In this document: piece after piece, positions 1-5,207 of the stretch
Layout: every line of letters begins with the position of its first letter
Numbering within the stretch: position 1 is the first letter of the stretch
Assembly (NCBI GenBank): GCA_012719815.1
Contig: JAAXZP010000378.1
Span: forward strand, 1 to 8,450
Length of the DNA: 8,450 nucleotides
Reading direction: 5' to 3'
DNA from: Christensenellaceae bacterium
Lineage (GTDB): Bacteria > Bacillota > Clostridia > Christensenellales > SZUA-584
Program-made: the position numbers and the translations under genes
The notes under the pieces: model-generated
Database searches by the model: none
What the model saw: the letters and a program-made list of their open reading frames with translations, nothing else
What the model was told of the DNA's origin: nothing

Positions 1-1
1 G

Positions 2-349
2 AGGCTCAAAACGGAGGCGTATATCAACAGGGCCCTCTCGGACCTGGCGGGAGGGCCCGCCGCCTCGTCCATGACGCACCGCCAGCGCGGCATGAGCGCG
101 CTGCTGAAAGAGGTGGGCGCGGCGGAACGGCAGCGGCGGGACTATTCCCGCGAGATTGACCTTGCGCTCAAAAACCTTAATGTGCAGCACGCGGCGGATT
201 TGGCGTATGCCGACGCCATGAACGATGCGCGCCGCGAGGCCGAACGCTTGCAGCGCAGCCGGTTTGACGCGGAGTTGGGGTTACAGCGCGATTACTTCGA
301 GCTGGACAAAAAGAACGCCATGTCGACACGAGGCCTGCCGAGGAGGTGA
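2..349 (+). CDS. 3' part of phage-structural-like coiled-coil protein (5' end outside window)
   Basis: The frame is open from the first base of the window and ends at TGA 347-349; an internal ATG lies at 71. The visible ~115 residues are strongly charged and rich in Ala, Arg, Glu and Leu with almost no Gly or Pro after residue ~23, as expected for a long helix or coiled coil. It recalls a type of coiled-coil protein found near the tail and lysis genes of Clostridia phages, but that is an impression and not a domain match. The last residues (after about position 308) do not continue the helical character. A better continuation lies one frame back, so the TGA is probably the product of a one-base loss in the A run 308-312. 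Function is not identified. Confidence 0.5.
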   Translation, partial: RLKTEAYINRALSDLAGGPAASSMTHRQRGMSALLKEVGAAERQRRDYSREIDLALKNLNVQHAADLAYADAMNDARREAERLQRSRFDAELGLQRDYFELDKKNAMSTRGLPRR

Positions 350-649
350 ATAAGCAGGAACCGGATGAACAGATGGTGAATGCGCTCAAGCTGTATCGCA
401 ATTACAAGAACGATCCGGGCATCACGGTGACGGGAGACTACGAAACGAATCGGGCGGCGGCCCAAAAAAGTACTGATGAGCCAGTTGACCGAGCTGACGG
501 GTATGGACGATTTCAAGGGCATACTGTTTACAAATGCCGCTCTTCAGCATTCGGTATTGGATAATCCGGAAGTTGAAATTGCCTGGGAATGGCATCGCCG
601 GGGGCCTCTAAACATCCCGGCATTTTATTGCAAAAAAAGTAAGAGCTAA
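313..649 (+). pseudogene. Frameshifted C-terminal continuation of the preceding gene
   Basis: Downstream of the A run 308-312, frame 1 reads a sensible protein (VDTRPAEEVNKQEPDEQMVN... through ...GDYETNRAAAQK). From the second A run (464-469), frame 2 takes over (VLMSQLTELTGMDDFKGIL...) and ends at TAA 647-649. Adding one A to the first run and removing one from the second gives a single continuous product of about 215 residues from the window edge. Alternatives are independent ORFs: GTG 346 overlaps its own AGGAGG so it is poorly placed for initiation, and ATG 476 has no ribosome site. I therefore read this as one broken gene. The cause may be decay, homopolymer sequencing error or, less likely, programmed frameshifting. 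The product is unidentified. Confidence 0.5.
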
Positions 650-699
650 GCATAAAATGACCCGAATCAAGCTGTCCCCAAAAAAGGACAATATTAGGA

Positions 700-719
700 T
701 ATAATGAGAACATAAGTTC
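700..719 (+). promoter_or_regulatory. SOS (LexA/DinR) box next to a TATAAT
   Basis: GAAC (708-711), four bases ATAA, then GTTC (716-719) form a complete Gram-positive LexA/DinR operator. The 14-mer around it differs from the Bacillus-type CGAACATATGTTCG at two positions. TATAAT lies at 700-705, directly upstream, so the box would cover the transcription start. No good -35 is visible at 16-18 bp; that region instead holds a small inverted repeat, TGTCC (673-677)/GGACA (686-690). A strong ribosome site (AAGGAGG, 726-732) follows, but no convincing gene does. Two perfect half-sites at the right spacing support the operator; promoter activity is inferred. Confidence 0.6.
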
Positions 720-725
720 GCATAC

Positions 726-738
726 AAGGAGGTAGGAG
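726..738 (+). promoter_or_regulatory. Orphan ribosome binding site AAGGAGGTAGGAG
   Basis: A near-ideal Shine-Dalgarno sequence lies 7 bp after the SOS box, with nothing convincing to translate. The nearest start-like codons are ATT 742 and TTG 743. The TTG frame gives 38 codons (743-859), wholly antisense to the end of the repressor gene and without protein-like character. This suggests that an SOS-controlled gene once started here and was lost, or that a very short peptide is made. Confidence 0.4.
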
Positions 739-749
739 TTTATTGACCG

Positions 750-1118
750 TTACTTTTTGGCGTTTTCGTCCTTCACTTTTTGCACGAAATCCAGGGCCAG
801 TTCCAGTTCGCGGCTTGAAATGTTGCGCTCGGCCACGATGCGCAGCATCTCGGGCGTAAGGCTCTTTAAGCCGGCGGGCAGCGACTCCTCGCGCATGGTG
901 CGGTAGCTCTTGTTGTCCGAAAGGCCCAGCAGGTAGTCCGCCGAGCAGTTCAGAGCACTGCAGAGCCTTTCCAGCACGTCCAGGGAAGGGCGCTTGGTGC
1001 CCTTCTCCAGCTCGGCGAGGTAGGCCTGGGTGATGCCCACGCGCTCAGCCAGCGCGGATTGCGTGAGATTTAGCTTGTTGCGCATCGTGCGCAGTCTCTT
1101 GGCAAGATCGTCTTTCAT
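750..1118 (-). CDS. XRE/Cro-CI family transcriptional repressor
   Basis: A 122-residue protein with an N-terminal helix-turn-helix of the lambda-repressor/XRE type at about residues 5-62 (LTQSALAERVGITQAYLAELEKG is the core, ending in the family-typical SADYLLGL). A helical C-terminal tail of about 50 residues follows, probably for dimerisation. I chose ATG at 1118-1116 because GGAAAGGA sits upstream of it; the longer frame to 1232 would run through its own promoter. There is no LexA-type S24 peptidase domain and no adjacent ImmA-like metalloprotease, so release of repression must work another way. The gene diverges from a second XRE gene across an intergenic region with back-to-back promoters and four repeats. 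It most likely acts as the immunity repressor of a prophage or ICE; this role is inferred from layout. Confidence 0.85.
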   Translation of the reverse strand: MKDDLAKRLRTMRNKLNLTQSALAERVGITQAYLAELEKGTKRPSLDVLERLCSALNCSADYLLGLSDNKSYRTMREESLPAGLKSLTPEMLRIVAERNISSRELELALDFVQKVKDENAKK

Positions 1119-1178
1119 GCAGAAAGTTTCCTTTCCGATTGATGGGCACAGGCAACATGTGTTTGCCGGCGCAATCTG

Positions 1179-1207
1179 ATTATAGCTGATAGCGATAGAT
1201 TTGTAAA
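1179..1207 (-). promoter_or_regulatory. Promoter of the minus-strand XRE repressor
   Basis: Read on the minus strand, TTTACA (1207-1202) and TATAAT (1184-1179) are separated by exactly 17 bp, a near-consensus vegetative promoter about 60 bp upstream of the chosen start. The TATAGCT repeat at 1181-1187 overlaps the -10 element and another at 1209-1215 lies just upstream of the -35, which fits autoregulation. Confidence 0.75.
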
Positions 1208-1263
1208 GTATAGCTTTGAGATATTGACACATATAGCTGACAGCATTAATATATAGCTAACAG
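1181..1263. repeat. Four TATAGCT operator-like direct repeats
   Basis: TATAGCT occurs at 1181-1187, 1209-1215, 1232-1238 and 1252-1258, always in the same orientation. All four extend to the pattern TATAGCT-NNN-AG (NNN = GAT, TTG, GAC, AAC). Centre spacings are 28, 23 and 20 bp, about two to three helical turns. They sit on or beside the core elements of both divergent promoters. This is the arrangement expected for binding sites of one or both flanking XRE proteins; binding is inferred. Confidence 0.7.
1224..1252 (+). promoter_or_regulatory. Promoter of the plus-strand XRE operon
   Basis: TTGACA (1224-1229, perfect -35) and TAATAT (1247-1252) are separated by 17 bp. TATAGCT repeats lie in the spacer (1232-1238) and across the downstream edge of the -10 (1252-1258), so a bound repressor should block RNA polymerase. 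The transcript would start near 1259 and enter the gene at 1288 after a short leader. Confidence 0.75.
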
Positions 1264-1287
1264 ATATTAAACGGGAGGTTGGGGAAC

Positions 1288-1542
1288 ATGAGAGTGACAC
1301 TGGCGAGGATTCGGGAGAGCGCCAATTTAACGCAAGCGCAGCTGTCGCGCTCAGCGCAGATTTCCCAGGGGTACTATTCAGACATAGAGGGAGGAGTGCG
1401 GTGCCCGTCGCCCAGGGTGGCGCTGCGCATCGCCCGGGTGCTGGGCATTAAGGATCAGGATATCTACGACGTCTTCTACGCGCCCCAGGCGTCCGGCGCG
1501 CGCGGCGGGGCTTCTCCCAGGCAAAAGGAGGCCGCGGTATGA
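1288..1542 (+). CDS. Small XRE family regulator (Cro-like position)
   Basis: An 84-residue protein that is almost entirely one helix-turn-helix domain (residues ~4-58, core LTQAQLSRSAQISQGYYSDIEGG). A short Gly/Ala/Arg-rich tail follows. ATG 1288 is chosen over TTG 1279 because GGGAGG (1273-1278) lies 9 nt before it and would be destroyed as a ribosome site by the earlier start. It is the first gene after the divergent promoter and overlaps the next gene by four bases (ATGA, 1539-1542), so the two are translationally coupled. Its position opposite a longer XRE repressor mirrors cI/cro switches. It could instead be an activator of the downstream genes. Confidence 0.8.
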   Translation: MRVTLARIRESANLTQAQLSRSAQISQGYYSDIEGGVRCPSPRVALRIARVLGIKDQDIYDVFYAPQASGARGGASPRQKEAAV

Positions 1543-1754
1543 AAAACGACTATCTGAAGGAGAGCCGCCGGTTTTACGCCCTGGCGCAGACGATGGAAAT
1601 GCTCGCGCACGCTTTGAGGGTTCAGCCGGACCGCGACGTCGCGGTGGCGTCCGCGGTGCTGGCCGACATGGCGGTTTCGCAGCTGAGCCGCATGGACAGG
1701 GCGATAGACCGGATGATCGAGGAAGGAGGCGCGCTGCGTGATCCGCAAAAATAA
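1539..1754 (+). CDS. Small helical protein of unknown function
   Basis: A 71-residue protein starting at ATG 1539, with AAGGAGG at 1525-1531 and 7 nt spacing; it overlaps the stop of the XRE gene. Composition is Met-, Ala- and Arg-rich with regular hydrophobic spacing, predicting two helices. There is no signal peptide, Cys pair or recognised motif. Its place in the run of small genes marks it as an accessory protein of the mobile element. I do not recognise the family. Confidence 0.65.
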   Translation: MKNDYLKESRRFYALAQTMEMLAHALRVQPDRDVAVASAVLADMAVSQLSRMDRAIDRMIEEGGALRDPQK

Positions 1755-1842
1755 CGGCCCGGCGCACAGGGGCATGAGTCGGCGCCAGGGGTTCGCGGAG
1801 CGCGGGGATATGCCGGAGGAAAAAAGCCGTGAGAAAATTTGA
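1738..1842 (+). CDS. Possible 34-residue basic peptide
   Basis: GTG 1738 is preceded by AAGGAGG (1723-1729) at 8 nt, as strong a ribosome site as those of the neighbours. The frame runs to TGA 1840-1842, overlapping the preceding gene by 17 nt and the following one by 14 nt. The product (starting MIRKNNGPAHRGMSRR) is strongly basic at its N-terminus and charged at its C-terminus. The overlaps and the site fit the packed layout, but the length is too short to judge coding character. It may only couple translation to the next gene. Confidence 0.4.
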   Translation: MIRKNNGPAHRGMSRRQGFAERGDMPEEKSREKI

Positions 1843-2020
1843 CCGCTTTTACGGGGAAGCGACCGAGCCGCCCGTGGTGATGCGCTGCGGCTGGTGCGGC
1901 GGGCCCATCCGCGTCGGCGAGGAGTATTACATCCACGACGACATCGACATCTGCGACGCGTGCGTTCGGCGGTACGCCTGGGCGCTGTTCATGCAGACGG
2001 CCAAGCGGCGCAGCGCGTAA
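1829..2020 (+). CDS. Small zinc-finger-like protein (CxxC...CxxC)
   Basis: A 63-residue protein starting at GTG 1829 with GGAGGA at 1815-1820 and 8 nt spacing. Cys20-Gly-Trp-Cys23 and Cys42-Asp-Ala-Cys45 form two CxxC knuckles 18 residues apart, a typical structural zinc site. The stretch between them is Gly- and Asp-rich, and the tail is basic. Small zinc-ribbon proteins like this are common among phage and ICE genes and often bind nucleic acid or partner proteins. No specific role can be assigned. Zinc binding is inferred from cysteine spacing. Confidence 0.7.
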   Translation: MRKFDRFYGEATEPPVVMRCGWCGGPIRVGEEYYIHDDIDICDACVRRYAWALFMQTAKRRSA

Positions 2021-2105
2021 GGGCCGCATTTCATCTCGCCCGCGCCGGGCTGCTTTTGGACAGGGGGACCTTTTCCAGACGGCACAAACAGACGGAGGAC
2101 GGACG

Positions 2106-2582
2106 ATGACAAACGTGGAGATGTTTCTTCGCGATTACTGGCATGCAAAGCGCAGCATCGGGCGGCTCAAGCTCGCGCTGACGGAAGCGCGCGCGGCTTA
2201 TGAGCGGGGCGCGGCGGACGTGCGCTGTACGAGCAGCCTTCAGTGCGTGGGCCGCAGGCGCTCGGGCGGCGAGAGCGCGGTGGAGCGGGCGGCCATACTG
2301 CTGGTGGACGAGCTGGGCGCGGAGGTAAAGGCCATCGAAAAACGGCTGATGGACGAGCGGCGGACGATAGCGCATATCGAGGCTGTGGTGGCCGCGGCGG
2401 GCCTGCACCAGCAGGAGATGGAGTATGTGCGGGCGCGCTATTTCGATAATCTCAGCGTGGAGGCGGTGGCGCAGCGGATGTACTGCTCCACGGTGACATG
2501 CTGGCGGCTGAAGAAGTCTGCGCTGGAGAAAATCGGCGCGGTTTTAAACGGGACGCACCCTCTCTCTGCCCGCGAAGCATAG
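2106..2582 (+). CDS. Sigma-70 region 4-like / ArpU-like phage transcription regulator
   Basis: A 158-residue protein with GGAGGA at 2094-2099, 6 nt before ATG 2106. The first ~105 residues are charged and helical (likely coiled coil), with Cys41 and Cys48 flanking a loop. Residues ~105-148 contain the sequence EMEYVRARYFDNLSVEAVAQ followed by a recognition-helix-like CSTVTCWRLKKSALEKIG. This matches the architecture of sigma region 4-like regulators (ArpU, RinA, DUF1492 types) that close the early operon of many Gram-positive phages and switch on late genes. It is the last gene of the plus-strand run, as in such phages, yet no late genes follow. The family assignment is by pattern only. Confidence 0.65.
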   Translation: MTNVEMFLRDYWHAKRSIGRLKLALTEARAAYERGAADVRCTSSLQCVGRRRSGGESAVERAAILLVDELGAEVKAIEKRLMDERRTIAHIEAVVAAAGLHQQEMEYVRARYFDNLSVEAVAQRMYCSTVTCWRLKKSALEKIGAVLNGTHPLSAREA

Positions 2583-2630
2583 GCCGATGACGCATAGCAA
2601 AGCAAAACACATATTTTCGATAGAAAGATT

Positions 2631-2654
2631 GCGCCGGTCATCTCTGACCGGCGC
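2631..2654. terminator. Perfect 10-bp hairpin, candidate bidirectional terminator
   Basis: GCGCCGGTCA (2631-2640), loop TCTC, then TGACCGGCGC (2645-2654) form a perfect GC-rich stem. It lies between the end of the plus-strand regulator operon and the end of the minus-strand lipoprotein-like ORF. The plus-side tail (TCAGTGTGTT) is a poor U tract; the minus-side tail (AATCTTTCTAT) is somewhat better. Termination is therefore plausible but not textbook. Confidence 0.45.
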
Positions 2655-2689
2655 TCAGTGTGTTAAAATAATTATACAAATATACTCGG

Positions 2690-2785
2690 TCAGACGGGCT
2701 TTACTTCATTCCCAAAAGCGGGCGCGCAGGCCACCAGGCTCAGTATCATCAATGCGGCAATAAGCGCCGCCAGTCATTTCTTCAT
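2690..2785 (-). pseudogene. Tiny lipoprotein-like ORF with an in-frame TGA
   Basis: From ATG 2785-2783 the frame reads MKK, TGA (2776-2774), then LAALIAALMILSLVACAPAF and on to a second TGA at 2692-2690. If the first TGA were a sense codon the 31-residue product would have a basic N-terminus, a hydrophobic core and a perfect lipobox (LVAC). That would be a type II signal peptide followed by only ~12 mature residues. AAAGGA lies 11 nt upstream of the ATG. The pattern is too coherent to be chance, so this is probably a mutated small lipoprotein or a leftover 5' end of a longer one. A restart at the internal ATG would lose the basic N-terminus. Confidence 0.5.
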
Positions 2786-3111
2786 TCGCTTTATGTCCTT
2801 TCGTATCAGTTGGTATATAGACGCTTTCAGGCGTCGTAATGTTCCCATGAAAGCGTGCTACCCTGCCGACCCCGCCTTGAAACGGCAGAAATGCGGCAAC
2901 TGACTTTTTCCGCACGTTGCGCCTGCCTGCCCGGAGCTTTATAATGGGAAACGGACTGCGTGAGCGCCGTGCATGCCCGCGGGCAGGCGCGGTTGCCGCG
3001 GGAAATAAAAATGTACAGGGCAGGCCGTTCAGCGGCAGGAAAACGTTCAAATAGACAGCCGCGCGCAGGGCATCATTAAGAAAGGATATTAAAGCGACGG
3101 AAAGGGAACGC
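2786..3111. other. Gene-free, highly structured intergenic region
   Basis: No credible coding frame is seen here. It contains a perfect 9-bp inverted repeat ACGCTTTCA (2821-2829)/TGAAAGCGT (2848-2856) and a competing small hairpin GACGC (2820-2824)/GCGTC (2831-2835). Further in are CTGCCG (2863-2868)/CGGCAG (2883-2888), GCGCCTGCC (2919-2927)/GGCAGGCGC (2982-2990) and the 12-nt palindrome TGCCCGCGGGCA (2974-2985). A promoter candidate at 2917-2945 lies inside the last pair. Confidence 0.5.
2917..2945 (+). promoter_or_regulatory. Candidate promoter of the M32 carboxypeptidase gene
   Basis: A perfect -10 TATAAT (2940-2945) follows TTGCGC (2917-2922) at 17 bp. This would give a leader of about 160 nt. 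The -35 keeps only the TTG core, so strength is uncertain. The element lies within the loop and 5' arm of the 2919-2990 inverted repeat. Confidence 0.45.
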
Positions 3112-4614
3112 ATGGACAGGGATTTTGACGCGAAGCTTAATGAATTCAAAGCATACCTTAAGGATATGGAGTACCTCAATGCCTCCATCGCCGGGCTGTA
3201 CTGGGACTCGCGGACGTACATCCCGCGCGGCGGCGCAGCTTACCGCGGCGAGGTGTTGGGGGATCTCTCCGCCGAGCTCTACCGGAAGCAGACGTCGCAG
3301 CAGATGCGCGATTTTCTGGACTATTTCTCGGCCCAGCCGGATTTGGACGACGTGACGCGGGCGATGGTGGACCGCTTAAGGCGCGAGTACGACCGCACGG
3401 TCAAGATTCCCGAAGATCGCTACCGCGCGTACGTGGTGGCGGTATCCGCGGCGGAGGCGGCTTGGGAGGATGCCAAGCGCAAGGCGGATTACGCGCTGTT
3501 CGCGCCGCATCTTAAGGAACTGATCGCGTTTAACCGCGAGTTCATCGGATACTGGGGCGGCGGGGACAGCGGATACGATTTGCTGCTGGACTACTTTGAG
3601 CCGGGCGTGACGGTGGCGCAGCTGGACGCGGTATTCGAGGACCTCCGGGACGCTGTGGTGGCGCTGCTGAACCGCATCCGGCAAAAGCCCCGACCGGACG
3701 ATGAGTTTTTAAAAGGCGTGTTCCCGGCGGAAGCGCAGGAAAAGTTCTCGAAGTACGTGCTGGAAAAGATGGGTTACAGCTTTGACGCGGGCCGGCTGGA
3801 CGTGAGCGTGCATCCGTTCACCATCACACTGGGCGTGGGCGACGTGCGCATCACCACCAGCTACGACGAGCATGACCTGCGCAGCGCGCTGTACAGCTGC
3901 ATCCACGAGGGCGGCCACGCGATCTACGAGCAGAACATAGACCCGGCGCTTGCCGGCACCATGCTGATGACGGGCGCGTCAATGGGCATCCACGAATCGC
4001 AGTCGCGGCTCTACGAGAACCTGATCGGCCGCAGCCGCGCGTTCTGGCAGTATTTCTACCCCGAAGCGCAGAAGTCGTTCCCGCAGCTTGCCGGCGTGCC
4101 GCTGGAGGCGTTCTACCGCGCCGTCAACACGGTGCAGCCGTCGCTGATACGCATCGAGGCGGACGAGCTGACGTACAGCCTGCACATCATCATCCGCTAC
4201 GAGATGGAGAAGGCGATATTCGGCGGCGGCGCGGACGTGGCCGACCTGCCCCGTATGTGGAACGCGAAGTACAGGGAGTACCTTGGCGTGGAGCCGCAAA
4301 ACGACAGCGAAGGCATACTGCAGGACACCCACTGGTCGGGCGGCAACTTCGGTTATTTTCCGAGCTACGCGCTGGGCAACCTGTACGGCGCGCAGTTCCT
4401 CAGCGTCATGAAGCGGGACATTCCGGACCTCGAGCGCCGCATCTCAGAGGGCGACTTTGCAGGCATGAACGGCTGGCTCCGGGAGCATGTGCACAGGCAC
4501 GGCGCGGTGTACCAGCCCGGCGAACTGATACGGCGCGTCACCGGCGAGCCGCTGACCGCGAAGTATTTCATTAATTACCTGAACGGAAAGTACGCCGACA
4601 TATACGGGCTGTAG
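3112..4614 (+). CDS. M32 family metallocarboxypeptidase (carboxypeptidase Taq type)
   Basis: A cytosolic zinc carboxypeptidase that removes C-terminal amino acids from peptides. At 500 residues it has the usual length of the family. All diagnostic blocks are present in order: HPF at 234-236, DVRITTSYDE at 244-253, the zinc-binding HEGGH at 265-269 (H265, H269 ligands, E266 catalytic), and HESQSR from 294 (E295 third ligand). IRIEADE follows at 346-352 and HWSGGNFGYFPSY from 407. No signal peptide is seen. ATG 3112 is preceded by AAAGGGA (3101-3107). The gene stands alone between its own promoter candidate and a terminator, so it is probably monocistronic. It looks intact and serves peptide recycling. 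Confidence 0.95.
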   Translation: MDRDFDAKLNEFKAYLKDMEYLNASIAGLYWDSRTYIPRGGAAYRGEVLGDLSAELYRKQTSQQMRDFLDYFSAQPDLDDVTRAMVDRLRREYDRTVKIPEDRYRAYVVAVSAAEAAWEDAKRKADYALFAPHLKELIAFNREFIGYWGGGDSGYDLLLDYFEPGVTVAQLDAVFEDLRDAVVALLNRIRQKPRPDDEFLKGVFPAEAQEKFSKYVLEKMGYSFDAGRLDVSVHPFTITLGVGDVRITTSYDEHDLRSALYSCIHEGGHAIYEQNIDPALAGTMLMTGASMGIHESQSRLYENLIGRSRAFWQYFYPEAQKSFPQLAGVPLEAFYRAVNTVQPSLIRIEADELTYSLHIIIRYEMEKAIFGGGADVADLPRMWNAKYREYLGVEPQNDSEGILQDTHWSGGNFGYFPSYALGNLYGAQFLSVMKRDIPDLERRISEGDFAGMNGWLREHVHRHGAVYQPGELIRRVTGEPLTAKYFINYLNGKYADIYGL

Positions 4615-4622
4615 CGTTTAAC

Positions 4623-4668
4623 AACAGGGGCGCGCTGCATTTAGAACGGAATGCAGGCCCCTGTTTTT
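4623..4668 (+). terminator. Intrinsic terminator after the carboxypeptidase gene
   Basis: AACAGGGGC (4623-4631) pairs with GCCCCTGTT (4657-4665), with an inner stem CTGCATT (4635-4641)/AATGCAG (4650-4656), and a T run follows (4664-4668). On the minus strand the hairpin is followed by a weaker T-containing tail, so it may also end the convergent asnS-cupin transcript, whose last gene stops at 4681. Confidence 0.85.
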
Positions 4669-4680
4669 CGTCAGACGGCG

Positions 4681-5151
4681 TTATTCGCCCTCATAGTAAT
4701 CCACGGTTTCCGATTGTCGGAAAATGAGGCGATGCCCCTTGCCGAGGATGCCGACTTTTCCGGAATCCGGATAAAATACGACTTCGGGCTCGTGCAGGAT
4801 ATCGAAGTCCACATAGACCAGCGGCTCGCTTTCCGAAACATTCGTGATCTTATGGGCGCCTGCTTCATTGTTCGGGAAATAAATGAAATCGCCGGCGGAC
4901 ACGGTGCGTTCCCCCTCGGGAGTCTTAAGCAGCCCTGTGCCGCTGAGTATGAAAAACACTTCCTCGTTGCCCAGGTGATAGTGATAGGGGTAGGCCGACT
5001 TGCCCGGCGGAACCTCGTAGACGGAAACATCAAGGTTATCCGTATCCTCTTTGCCGACAACAGTCCTCTTCTTAAACCCGAAACGCGGATGATCAGCCCT
5101 TTGGACAGGGGCAACGTCTTCCGCCCGGCGGACAAACGCTTTTCCTGCCAT
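4681..5151 (-). CDS. Cupin domain protein
   Basis: A 156-residue single-domain cupin. Motif 1 spans about residues 50-71, with metal ligands H57, H59 and E63 or E64 (PYHYHLGNEEVFFILSG); motif 2 is GDFIYFPNNEAGAHKI at ~87-102 with H100. These four ligands define a metal-binding beta barrel of the type found in small isomerases, dioxygenases and regulatory sensors. The substrate cannot be deduced. GAGGAG lies 9 nt upstream of the start. The gene follows asnS after 56 nt on the same strand and is likely cotranscribed with it. No membrane or export signal is seen. Confidence 0.85.
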   Translation of the reverse strand: MAGKAFVRRAEDVAPVQRADHPRFGFKKRTVVGKEDTDNLDVSVYEVPPGKSAYPYHYHLGNEEVFFILSGTGLLKTPEGERTVSAGDFIYFPNNEAGAHKITNVSESEPLVYVDFDILHEPEVVFYPDSGKVGILGKGHRLIFRQSETVDYYEGE

Positions 5152-5207
5152 ATATAAGATCTCCTCAATAATATGTTTCAGTATCTGCCGATCTCAACCG
5201 GCCGGTA

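Noticed and set aside
743..859. 38-codon TTG frame after the orphan ribosome site
   Set aside because: Entirely antisense to the repressor gene, starts with TTG and shows no coding character; kept only as part of the orphan-promoter finding.
2706..3221. 171-codon minus-strand frame upstream of and into the carboxypeptidase gene
   Set aside because: It crosses the M32 start and promoter region and has no protein-like features; the lipoprotein signal lies in another frame.
4651..5168. Two more long frames over the cupin gene (168 and 165 codons)
   Set aside because: The 156-residue minus-strand frame alone has the cupin HxH...E...H ligands and a proper GAGGAG site.
5197..5206. Palindrome ACCGGCCGGT between asnS and the cupin gene
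   Set aside because: A 10-bp GC-rich palindrome is expected by chance in DNA of this composition, and no T run follows.
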